Shown here piece by piece: positions 34,370 through 41,679 of a stretch of DNA of 64,000 nt. The stretch comes from an uncultured Saprospiraceae bacterium (GTDB lineage: Bacteria; Bacteroidota; Bacteroidia; Chitinophagales; Saprospiraceae), in assembly GCA_938007965.1 (NCBI GenBank), contig CALLMH010000016.1, forward strand, positions 1-64,000, in the 5' to 3' direction. Made by a program: the position numbers and the translations under genes. Position 1 is the stretch's first letter, and each line of letters begins with the position of its first letter. The notes beneath the pieces are model-generated. The model had not been told where the DNA came from, did not search any database, and saw only the letters and a list, made by a program, of their open reading frames with translations.

Positions 34370-35365
34370 TTATTTATTGAATTTTGTAATTGCAAATACC
34401 AATGCCGCCAGCATTATCATGCCTACGATCAAGTAAATAAGCCAACTGTTGGCTGTATCGTCCGTATCTATCTTGGTCGATGTCATCGTATTTTGACTAA
34501 GTGCTTTTACGATTACATCGGTATTATGCTTCAGCATTTTGACATATGTCGGTCCCTCACTATCCTTATCTCCGATAGAATCTGCGAATAGTTCTCCTCC
34601 AATCTTTACATTATTATCTTTTGCTATTTGTTGGATTACTTGAGGATTTATTGTACTTTCTACGAATATAGCGGGCACTCCAGAATCTTTGATTGCTTTA
34701 GATACACGGACCATATCAGAGGTCTGTGTTTCTGCCTCTGTGCTTATTCCTTTGAGTGCATTGAGTCGTATATTATATCGCTTTCCATAGTAAGCGAATG
34801 CATCGTGACTAGTTACGAGCATTCGCTTTTTTTCTGGAATTTTCTTGATCTCTTCAGTAATATAATTATCAAGCGTAGCTATCTCGTTTTTATATTTTTC
34901 ATAATTAGCTGTATAGTAATCTGCGTTTTTAGGATCCGTTTCTACAAGGGCATCTCTTATGTTTTTGATATAAATAAGGCCATTTCCTGCATCCATCCAT
35001 GCGTGAGGATCCGCCGCATTTTTATATTTTTCACTTTTTAAGACATTTACGCCTTCTGTAATTGTATATACATTTGCCTTACTTCCACTGTTATCGATTA
35101 ATTTATTGATCCACCCTTCGAAGGTTAGACCGTTGACTAATATTACATTGGCGGATTTGACTAATTGTGCATCCGATGGCTTTGGTTCATAGAGGTGTGG
35201 ATCTCCGCCAATGGGCACGATGGTATATGATTCTATCTTATCTCCGCCGATATTTTTAGCCATATCTTGAAAGATAGATGCAGAAGATACAACTTTGATC
35301 TTATCCTGACCTGTGGTATAATTTATGACGAAGAGTAATATTAATAGCGTGTTTATATACTTCAT
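34370..35365 (-). CDS. Metal-binding ABC transporter substrate protein with C-terminal membrane anchor
   Basis: Cluster A-I (ZnuA/TroA/MntC-like) binding protein of 331 residues. Signal peptide 1-19. Candidate ligands are the His in GGDPHLYEPKP, the His in DPHAWMD, the Glu in FVESTINPQ and the Asp in LFADSIGD. Unusual is a hydrophobic helix at the C terminus (about 306-327, IYLIVGMIMLAALVFAI) followed by a short basic end. It would tether the protein in the inner membrane in place of a lipid anchor. First gene of the pair with the ATPase; the mntR-like gene lies just upstream on the same strand. Confidence 0.88.
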   Translation of the reverse strand: MKYINTLLILLFVINYTTGQDKIKVVSSASIFQDMAKNIGGDKIESYTIVPIGGDPHLYEPKPSDAQLVKSANVILVNGLTFEGWINKLIDNSGSKANVYTITEGVNVLKSEKYKNAADPHAWMDAGNGLIYIKNIRDALVETDPKNADYYTANYEKYKNEIATLDNYITEEIKKIPEKKRMLVTSHDAFAYYGKRYNIRLNALKGISTEAETQTSDMVRVSKAIKDSGVPAIFVESTINPQVIQQIAKDNNVKIGGELFADSIGDKDSEGPTYVKMLKHNTDVIVKALSQNTMTSTKIDTDDTANSWLIYLIVGMIMLAALVFAITKFNK

Positions 35366-35472
35366 ATTTTTATTTTTTTGATTGTTAGATTATAGGATTA
35401 GGATCGTTTGTTTTTAGTCAGCTGTGCTTACTTAAGCTTCTTAACTATTAGACTTTTTTTACTATTATGACC

Positions 35473-35486
35473 TAGATCTATATCTA
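35473..35486. promoter_or_regulatory. Palindrome upstream of the metal transporter
   Basis: TAGAT-N4-ATCTA in the 133-bp gap before the binding-protein gene. It shares the TAGAT/ATCTA arms with the mntR operator at 36194-36209, but with a 4-bp instead of a 2-bp centre, so it is a weaker candidate for the same repressor. Confidence 0.35.
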
Positions 35487-35498
35487 AATTTTGCATTT

Positions 35499-36161
35499 TT
35501 ATCCTATTCTTATCAATAGGTTTTGAGCTACTATTGAGGTGATCATTATTTCTTTTTTGCTGTCGAGGTTGACATTCATCGATCCATCATATGGCACGGA
35601 ATCTATTACAGATATCATGGTACCCAGTTTCACGTTGAGGGAGTTGAGGTATTTGAGGAATTCTGTAGTATGATCTTTTACTCCGACGAGCATCCCTTGT
35701 TGACCTTTGTGCATGTCTGATAGAGGTGTCTGAGATCTTATTGTGAATTTTCCGTCCGCATTCGGGATAGGATCACCGTGGGGATCAAATTTAGGATAAT
35801 CTAGAAATGCATCTAATCTCATGATTAATTCTTCTGATTCTATGTGTTCTAGCTGTTCGGCTATTTCATGCACTTGATCCCAGCTGAACCTTAGTTTCTT
35901 GACTAGAAATACTTCCCATAACCTATGCTTTCTGATGAGCTGAGTGGCTTGTTTGATGCCCGCAGATTTGAGCGTTACTCCTTTGTATTTTTCATAGTTG
36001 ATCAGGCCTTTTTCTGATAGTCGCTTAAGCATGTCAGTTACTGATGCTGCACTCGTAGATAGATGCCTTGCAATAGCATTGGTACTCGCACTTTTATTCG
36101 CTTTTTCCGATATTTTGAATATGGCTTTGAGGTAATTTTCTTCTGCAGTTGAGAGCTTCAT
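35499..36161 (-). CDS. DtxR/MntR-family metal-dependent transcriptional repressor
   Basis: 220 residues in three parts: a winged helix (1-65, ARHLSTSAASVTDMLKRLSEKGLI), a dimerisation/metal domain (70-140, with HRLWEVFL, DQVHEIAEQLEHIES, DPHGDPIP) and a C-terminal FeoA/SH3-like domain (150-215). His and Glu residues in the middle domain match the metal ligands of the family. It precedes the metal importer and has a palindrome over its own promoter, so it probably represses itself and the importer when Mn or Fe is ample. Manganese is the more likely metal from context. Confidence 0.9.
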   Translation of the reverse strand: MKLSTAEENYLKAIFKISEKANKSASTNAIARHLSTSAASVTDMLKRLSEKGLINYEKYKGVTLKSAGIKQATQLIRKHRLWEVFLVKKLRFSWDQVHEIAEQLEHIESEELIMRLDAFLDYPKFDPHGDPIPNADGKFTIRSQTPLSDMHKGQQGMLVGVKDHTTEFLKYLNSLNVKLGTMISVIDSVPYDGSMNVNLDSKKEIMITSIVAQNLLIRIG

Positions 36162-36178
36162 CTTTGTGTGTTATAAGG

Positions 36179-36209
36179 CAAAGATATAATATTTTTAGAT
36201 CAATCTAAA
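36179..36209 (-). promoter_or_regulatory. mntR-like promoter with overlapping DtxR-type operator
   Basis: Minus-strand -7 box TATCTTTG (36186-36179) ends 17 nt before the ATG. Directly upstream lies the perfect palindrome TTTAGAT-CA-ATCTAAA (36194-36209), with the arm length and 2-bp centre typical of DtxR/MntR boxes. Its place between -7 and -33 suits repression. Confidence 0.7.
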
Positions 36210-36306
36210 TATATATTTTGAGAAGGTTTAAAAATATAATTGGGATGCAGATTATTTAGCTAAAATATAAAAGTGGTTGTATTGTATTGTTCCAAAGATG
36301 AAGTTG

Positions 36307-36314
36307 TAAATTTG
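36307..36314 (+). promoter_or_regulatory. -7 element of the nitroreductase gene
   Basis: TAAATTTG matches TAnnTTTG and ends 12 bp before the ATG. A TTG at 36287-36289 could be the -33 partner, although the spacing is short. Confidence 0.5.
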
Positions 36315-36326
36315 GAATAAAAAGAG

Positions 36327-36896
36327 ATGAATATCAATGACCTTACTCAGCTTATAAAATCTAGAAGATCTATCTTTCCAGCCATGTATAACGATCGAGC
36401 TATTGATCGAGAAACCATCCTTACAATTCTGGAAAACGGCAATTGGGCACCTAATCATAGAAAGACAGAACCGTGGCGTTTCAAAATCTATCAAGGAGAA
36501 AGCCTCAAATCACTGAGTGTATACCTTGGGGAATACTATAAAAATAATACTCCAGCAGAAAAGTATTCAGAGATCAAGTATAATAAAACAATCGGGAAGC
36601 CGCTGAAATCAGCATGTGTCATAGCACTTTGTCTATATGATGATCCCCATGTGAATATTCCGCTGTGGGAACAAAGAGCGGCGCTTGCATGTGCGGTACA
36701 GAATATGTGGTTGACCTGCACTTCTCTCGGTATCGGCAGTTATTGGAGTAGTCCAAAGTCAATCATCAGTGCTTCTGAATTCTTAGGTCTTTCGCAGCAT
36801 GAAGAATGTTTGGGACTGTTTTATATGGGATATACTGATATAGGTAGTTTGCCAGCCAAGCGAGGACCGATAGAAGATAAGATAGAGTGGAAGTAG
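36327..36896 (+). CDS. Nitroreductase family FMN oxidoreductase (YdjA-like)
   Basis: 189-residue FMN-binding protein: IKSRRSIFP at the N terminus (phosphate-binding Arg/Ser), NGNWAPNHRKTEPWRF (FMN isoalloxazine region, YdjA-like spacing), an AALACAVQNMWLTCTSLGIGSYW core helix and GYTDIGSLPAKR near the end. It should reduce nitro or quinone compounds with NAD(P)H as a homodimer. Physiological substrate unknown. Divergent from mntR; whether metal status also affects it through the operator 98 bp downstream of the divergent start is open. Confidence 0.88.
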   Translation: MNINDLTQLIKSRRSIFPAMYNDRAIDRETILTILENGNWAPNHRKTEPWRFKIYQGESLKSLSVYLGEYYKNNTPAEKYSEIKYNKTIGKPLKSACVIALCLYDDPHVNIPLWEQRAALACAVQNMWLTCTSLGIGSYWSSPKSIISASEFLGLSQHEECLGLFYMGYTDIGSLPAKRGPIEDKIEWK

Positions 36897-36995
36897 GTGT
36901 TTGAATTCATTGTTCTTGAAGTTCTATCAACCTAGTCGTTTTCGTATGATTTATATCCTTAGCACAAGTCGATTCGTAGCCCTTATGGGAATAAG

Positions 36996-38177
36996 TTAAA
37001 ACGGAAACCTTTCACAACTTGCTAGAACCTTATTTTCGGAAGTATCAGTGTATGCTATCAGATACTCATTACCTCCTTCTTTTATTTTTAGTTTCGATAT
37101 TAGTTTTTGTGGATTCATCGGATAGTTTTTGGTGATAACATTTGCCTTCATATCGGGGAGATATTTTTTAATCTCTTTTTTATTTGAAGGGATTAGATTC
37201 TTCACTAAGAATATACGGCCGAAGTATGATTCCACCAACTCATCCGAAGTGAATAATTGTGTATTCGGATGTAACTTTTGGAGACCTATCGAGTGAGCGT
37301 GATGATTATGCAATTCAGATTTCACCAGCGCTGCTGCGGGTTGGTAGATGTATTTTTTTGTGGTGCTATATGTTATATCAACGGACCTATCAAGATATGC
37401 TGAGCTATAATTTTTCGGTTTGTTGCTCAGGTCTACTATAGTCATGAGCGGATTATCATTTTGATCTTGGTCCAGCTGAAGAAGTAGTTCTTTTACATCA
37501 TTTTTTATACTGATTACCCAGATTTTTTCTACATATTTTAAAACAGAAATACACTCAGATATATCTTGCATAGGAGATAATTTGATCATGATTTTCTTTC
37601 CTGCATTAAGCAATTCATCTTTCAGTTCTACGATATTGGGCTGGTAGTTTGTAATCCCAGTTTTACGATTTCCCTCCACTCTTCTCGAAGGGTCGATATA
37701 TACCCAATCATACCTTTGTGTATTATTTGTTAAAAAAAATTCGGCTGTATCGTTTGTGCCTTCGCATTGAGTATATCCTAAGATGTGAAAATTTTGCATT
37801 GTCGATTCATAAAGCTTCGTATTGGGTTCGACATAATGACATTTTTGGAATTTTCTGCCTAATATATAACTATCTATACCCATACCTCCCGTTAGATCTG
37901 CAAAAGAGTCACCTTCTATTAGTCCAGCTTTATATCTAGCGAGTCGTTCGGAAGATGCCTGCTCTAATGAGACCTTTGGTGGATAGACAAAAGATGGATG
38001 ATCCAAGAGAAATGGAAATTTGACAGTTGCTATTTTCCGACCTACGATCTGTTGTACTATAAACTTCATAGGCACATAGTCAAATGGAGACTTCTGCAAT
38101 AATAATTTATAGGGATCTTTGTTGATGTTATTTGTTATAAACGATCTTACTTCTTCGGTTAGGTACTTCTCGAACAT
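36996..38177 (-). CDS. THUMP-like class I SAM-dependent methyltransferase
   Basis: 393 residues from the chosen start (MFEKYLTEEV), 1 nt after the stop of the upstream lipoprotein gene. The longer frame to 38213 would overlap that gene by 35 bp. The SAM-binding core starts with SFADLTGGMGIDSYILG, then VEPN and a YIDPSRR catalytic-type motif. A C-terminal THUMP-like domain follows (about 300-390). Members act on RNA in related families; the target here is unknown. It is translationally coupled to the metalloprotease gene, an odd pairing of cytoplasmic and exported proteins. Confidence 0.85.
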   Translation of the reverse strand: MFEKYLTEEVRSFITNNINKDPYKLLLQKSPFDYVPMKFIVQQIVGRKIATVKFPFLLDHPSFVYPPKVSLEQASSERLARYKAGLIEGDSFADLTGGMGIDSYILGRKFQKCHYVEPNTKLYESTMQNFHILGYTQCEGTNDTAEFFLTNNTQRYDWVYIDPSRRVEGNRKTGITNYQPNIVELKDELLNAGKKIMIKLSPMQDISECISVLKYVEKIWVISIKNDVKELLLQLDQDQNDNPLMTIVDLSNKPKNYSSAYLDRSVDITYSTTKKYIYQPAAALVKSELHNHHAHSIGLQKLHPNTQLFTSDELVESYFGRIFLVKNLIPSNKKEIKKYLPDMKANVITKNYPMNPQKLISKLKIKEGGNEYLIAYTDTSENKVLASCERFPF

Positions 38178-38178
38178 G

Positions 38179-39450
38179 TCACTCTTCACTTTCGGATTCT
38201 TCTGAGAAGTCATTAGTCAAATTTTCTATTTTGACATCTCCCAAATACTCTATGCTTCCTGACTTTGTCCCTTTAGTTTGGATATCAAATCCTGCCCAAG
38301 ATTGTCCACAGTCATTATGGATCTTGGCACCGTTCAATATAAGTTTGGCTCCAGCTTTCACGATGATTTTAGCGCCGGCGGGCATATGTGTTCTACAAGA
38401 GAGCCTAAGTGTTACATTTTCTTCAATGATGATATCCCCCTTCATATCCACTGCTCGATTGAGTTCCAAATCTTTTTCTACGACTAGAGTTTTATCTGGA
38501 TTATATGTGCACCAATCTTTTTTGACAAGACCTCTTACTCTAGAGTTTTCTTTGTGCATTGTTTTCATTACCATCCCTATCTGACATGGAGTGAGGGCTC
38601 TTTGGATATTATTGTAATCCATCATATTATTGGAGATTACTCCAGCACATTTTCCATCTTCTGTACTTGCCCAGCAATTGGGATGAGCGGGTGTGTCATC
38701 ACAGCCATCATTCTTGTACCAAGAGTGTCTCAATCCGAATATATGCCCAATCTCATGATTAGTAACCGAAGCAAATTTCCAAACTTCCTTCAATGGATAC
38801 TTTCTTACTCCCGCTATTTTAAGTGAAGTGCCTAAGGCTATCCCAGCTCGCCCACTACTGAATCCTTTTACTTTGAGAGAGTCAGGAGGGTAGGCCATAG
38901 CGAAGAAGTTTAATATGCTATCTTCATTTACTGCAAATTTTTTGATGATGGTTTTTGAGTAATTATTTTTGCCTTTTCCTTTTTTGATATAAAACCAATT
39001 TTCATCATCTATGTCTTCATATACGGCTTTGCCAGACGGAGTATTCTTGTCATTCGCTAGTCTGATTCTGTATCCAGCGTCGTAGACAGGAGTATCATTA
39101 CCAACGGGAAGATTCATTTTGATATTATTGATCAATTGATAGTTACATGAGTTTATTAGTTTTTCGGCAAAGGTTACCGCTTCGTCTCCTGTCCAATTAT
39201 ATTCTTTATTTGTTGCATTAGGAAAGTGGAAATTTGCTTTTACGATTTTTAAGTCTTGGTATTCAGGAAATCGATCATCTGGGATATATTCGTTTGCATC
39301 TTCACAGTTGCATTTTTCTCTTTTTTCAGATCTTACTACGGCGATATTACTTACTTCGGTAGAAGAGGTCAAGGATGCTGTTTGTATTTGTTTGGTGCAT
39401 GCCGTAGCTATCAAAGTAAGTGTCAGCAAAAGCAATATACTTTTTTTCAT
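38179..39450 (-). CDS. Metzincin (M43-like) zinc metalloprotease lipoprotein
   Basis: 423-residue exported protein. The N terminus ends in a lipobox-like LIATAC, so a lipoprotein is likely (C18). The zinc site NHEIGHIFGLRH near residue 230 has the full HExxHxxGxxH metzincin motif, followed by a Met-turn type NNMMDYNN. Cys-rich loops (DGCDDTPAHPNCW) resemble pappalysin/M43 enzymes. The C-terminal about 100 residues form a right-handed beta-helix-like region (VTLRLSCRTHMPAGAKI...) common in Bacteroidota surface proteins. Substrate unknown. Confidence 0.85.
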   Translation of the reverse strand: MKKSILLLLTLTLIATACTKQIQTASLTSSTEVSNIAVVRSEKREKCNCEDANEYIPDDRFPEYQDLKIVKANFHFPNATNKEYNWTGDEAVTFAEKLINSCNYQLINNIKMNLPVGNDTPVYDAGYRIRLANDKNTPSGKAVYEDIDDENWFYIKKGKGKNNYSKTIIKKFAVNEDSILNFFAMAYPPDSLKVKGFSSGRAGIALGTSLKIAGVRKYPLKEVWKFASVTNHEIGHIFGLRHSWYKNDGCDDTPAHPNCWASTEDGKCAGVISNNMMDYNNIQRALTPCQIGMVMKTMHKENSRVRGLVKKDWCTYNPDKTLVVEKDLELNRAVDMKGDIIIEENVTLRLSCRTHMPAGAKIIVKAGAKLILNGAKIHNDCGQSWAGFDIQTKGTKSGSIEYLGDVKIENLTNDFSEESESEE

Positions 39451-39707
39451 ATAGTCGTTTTATAGTGTAAAAATCTCCGATCTACACTTATTGGGTTTCA
39501 TAATGATTTGCAATATAATGGTTTAAATCAAAATAAATTGGGTGACTATATTATAATATGCGTATGCCAATTTGGAAACATTTCATTTTTTTTAAATGAC
39601 AACTCTAAAAGGAGATCTAGCTATTCGGCGATTCAAGGAAATTATGCGAAGTGCTTATATATTTCACGCATTATACAAGAGTTGATGGAGAGGTAGAATA
39701 TATGATG

Positions 39708-39715
39708 TACATTTG
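39708..39715 (+). promoter_or_regulatory. -7 element of the DEAD-box helicase gene
   Basis: TACATTTG fits TAnnTTTG, 21 bp before the ATG at 39737. It overlaps the TTG at 39713, which excludes that codon as the start. Confidence 0.6.
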
Positions 39716-39736
39716 AGCTATAAAATTAGTATACAA

Positions 39737-40858
39737 ATGCTGACATTTTCAAGTTTAGGAATTCGTAAGGGGTATATAAAGTCAATAAATGAACTTGGAA
39801 TCAAGATACCCTCAGAAATTCAAGAGAAAGCGATTCCTATTTTATTAAGGGATAAAACAGATTTTATAGGCTTAGCACAAACGGGGACGGGAAAAACCGC
39901 AGCCTTCGGTCTACCAATACTCCACAAGATCAATGTAAAATCTAATAAGATCCAAGCACTTATTTTATCTCCTACCAGAGAATTGGTCCAGCAAATTAAA
40001 AGACAGTTATTCAAGTTTACCAAGTACAGCGAAGAGAGGATATTTGTAGAAGCGGTATATGGTGGAGAACATATAGGCTTGCAGATAAATAACCTTAAGC
40101 GCACAACTCACATCGTAGTGGCTACACCGGGAAGATTAGTCGACCTCATAGAACGTGGAGATATAGACATCAGAAGTGTACAGACCGTGGTGCTAGACGA
40201 AGCCGACGAGATGCTGAGTATGGGATTCAAAGAAGAACTCAATAAGATTTTAAGCGCTACGAAAAAAGGAGATAGGTCTACGTGGTTATTCTCGGCGACC
40301 ATGCCTGATGAAATAAAACGCATCGTAAAAGTCTATATGCATCCCGATGCACCTAGAATAGAAGTCAATAAAGGATCTTCTGTAAATGGGAACATCAAGC
40401 ATCAATATGTACGGACTACAATCAAGGATAAGACGGATCATATCGTAGCCTTTCTTGATAAGAGAGAGTCGCAACGTGGCATTATATTCTGTAGGACAAA
40501 AGCGGGGACACAATCTCTATGTACTCAGTTGATAGAGAAAGGATTCTCTACAGGTGCTCTCGAAGGCGATATGCAACAGAGGGAGAGAGAAAAAGTTATG
40601 CGAGCATTCAAAAACAAAAGCTTACAGTATTTGGTCTCTACCGATGTCTCAGCTCGGGGGATAGATGTCAAAGATTTAGAATTTGTAATCCATCATCAAT
40701 TGCCAGAAAAGCTAGAATACTACACACATAGAAGCGGACGGACAGCTAGAGGAGGTAGATCAGGTATCTCTATAGCATTTATCCTTCCGATAGAAGTAGA
40801 AAAGATTCACTACATCCAAAAAAAATTGAATATTAAGTTCAAAGAAGTAGATATCTAG
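39737..40858 (+). CDS. DEAD-box RNA helicase (minimal core)
   Basis: RNA helicase of 373 residues consisting only of the two RecA domains. Seen are a Q-motif (GIKIPSEIQEKAIP), AQTGTGKTAAFG (I), PTRELVQQ (Ia), TPGRLVDL (Ib), VLDEADEML (II), FSATMP (III), RGIIFCRTKAG (IV), STDVSARGIDV (V) and HRSGRTARGGRSG (VI). There is no basic C-terminal tail, unlike RhlE/DeaD/CsdA types, so targeting may need partners. A role in ribosome assembly or mRNA turnover is likely. A hairpin repeat begins at its stop codon. Confidence 0.95.
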   Translation: MLTFSSLGIRKGYIKSINELGIKIPSEIQEKAIPILLRDKTDFIGLAQTGTGKTAAFGLPILHKINVKSNKIQALILSPTRELVQQIKRQLFKFTKYSEERIFVEAVYGGEHIGLQINNLKRTTHIVVATPGRLVDLIERGDIDIRSVQTVVLDEADEMLSMGFKEELNKILSATKKGDRSTWLFSATMPDEIKRIVKVYMHPDAPRIEVNKGSSVNGNIKHQYVRTTIKDKTDHIVAFLDKRESQRGIIFCRTKAGTQSLCTQLIEKGFSTGALEGDMQQREREKVMRAFKNKSLQYLVSTDVSARGIDVKDLEFVIHHQLPEKLEYYTHRSGRTARGGRSGISIAFILPIEVEKIHYIQKKLNIKFKEVDI

Positions 40859-40895
40859 GGATATTCGGAAATGTCGAATATCCTTATTCCATAAA
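40858..40895 (+). repeat. Dispersed hairpin repeat serving as terminator
   Basis: GGATATTCG (40859-40867) / CGAATATCC (40875-40883), perfect 9-bp stem starting at the stop codon of the helicase gene, followed by TTATTCC and later a T run. Related copies in the opposite orientation lie at 30108-30147 and 27130-27172. Confidence 0.65.
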
Positions 40896-40979
40896 ATTTT
40901 TTCAAATGACTTCAGAAAAGATTACCTCGCTTATTGGTGTTTTAGCCTGGTAACGGTGCTATTATTTATTAATATTATC

Positions 40980-41049
40980 AGCTGCTCGTCCAACAGGCGC
41001 TTGCTACGAAGAAGCATACGCGCGTAGGCATTTTTAGCGCTGCCGGCTT
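40980..41049. other. GC-rich island of unknown nature
   Basis: About 70 bp (from CAGCTGCTCGTCC to GCGCTGCCGGC) stand out by GC content from the AT-rich surroundings. No tRNA-like fold, frame or known element was recognised. It lies between convergent genes. Confidence 0.35.
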
Positions 41050-41643
41050 TCAATTTATATTTTGCAGATCTATTTCTTCATCAATGTCGATGTGACCGAG
41101 ATCGAAATCAGCACTACCTACGCTACTTTTATTTTCTATGACTATAGATTTAGCTCCATCATCATTGTCTAGTCTACTCAATTGGTTAAAATAGGTAGAA
41201 TCAAATAAAGTAGGAGGACCACTTCCTATCTTATATTTCGAAACAACTATATTACATGCAGGACTGCTTTCATATACGTCAATCAGGTGTTCGAACTGGC
41301 TACATGACAAAAAAGGTTGGTCACACACGGATAACATCACCGCATCATATCCTTGATCAAAAATATTTGTAATTCCCAATGCTATTGAACTGCCCATTCC
41401 TCTTTTCCAATCAGGGTTTTCGAGAGAAGTGATTTCTCCGGTTATAGTTTTTTCTATTTTATTCGCGTAGGCACCTAGCACCACGTATGTATCTGCATCT
41501 ACGACCTTATTCGCTTCTTTTATAGTGTTTGACAGTAAAGTAATGCCTTTAATCTCTACCAGTTGTTTTGGTCTTCCCAGTCGGCTTGAAGTACCTGCAG
41601 CTAAGATGATAATCGCATATTTCTTATGAGGTTTATTTATCAT
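41050..41643 (-). CDS. MocA/MobA-like nucleotidyltransferase (molybdenum cofactor cytidylyltransferase)
   Basis: 197-residue NTP transferase: IIILAAGTSSRLGRPKQLVEI (nucleotide-binding loop), VLGAY, DWKRGMGSSIALG and LSVCDQPFLS with the metal-binding Asp. MocA-type enzymes attach CMP to molybdopterin for xanthine-dehydrogenase-type enzymes. It lies 36 bp after the molybdenum hydroxylase large subunit on the same strand, which supports that role in making the dinucleotide cofactor for it. Confidence 0.85.
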   Translation of the reverse strand: MINKPHKKYAIIILAAGTSSRLGRPKQLVEIKGITLLSNTIKEANKVVDADTYVVLGAYANKIEKTITGEITSLENPDWKRGMGSSIALGITNIFDQGYDAVMLSVCDQPFLSCSQFEHLIDVYESSPACNIVVSKYKIGSGPPTLFDSTYFNQLSRLDNDDGAKSIVIENKSSVGSADFDLGHIDIDEEIDLQNIN

Positions 41644-41679
41644 TATATGAATAAGAGTATCCGCATTTTCTATTTGATA

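Noticed and set aside
39713-39736. TTG start extending the DEAD-box helicase by 8 codons
   Set aside because: The TTG lies inside a TACATTTG -7 box; the ATG at 39737 fits the family start and the promoter.
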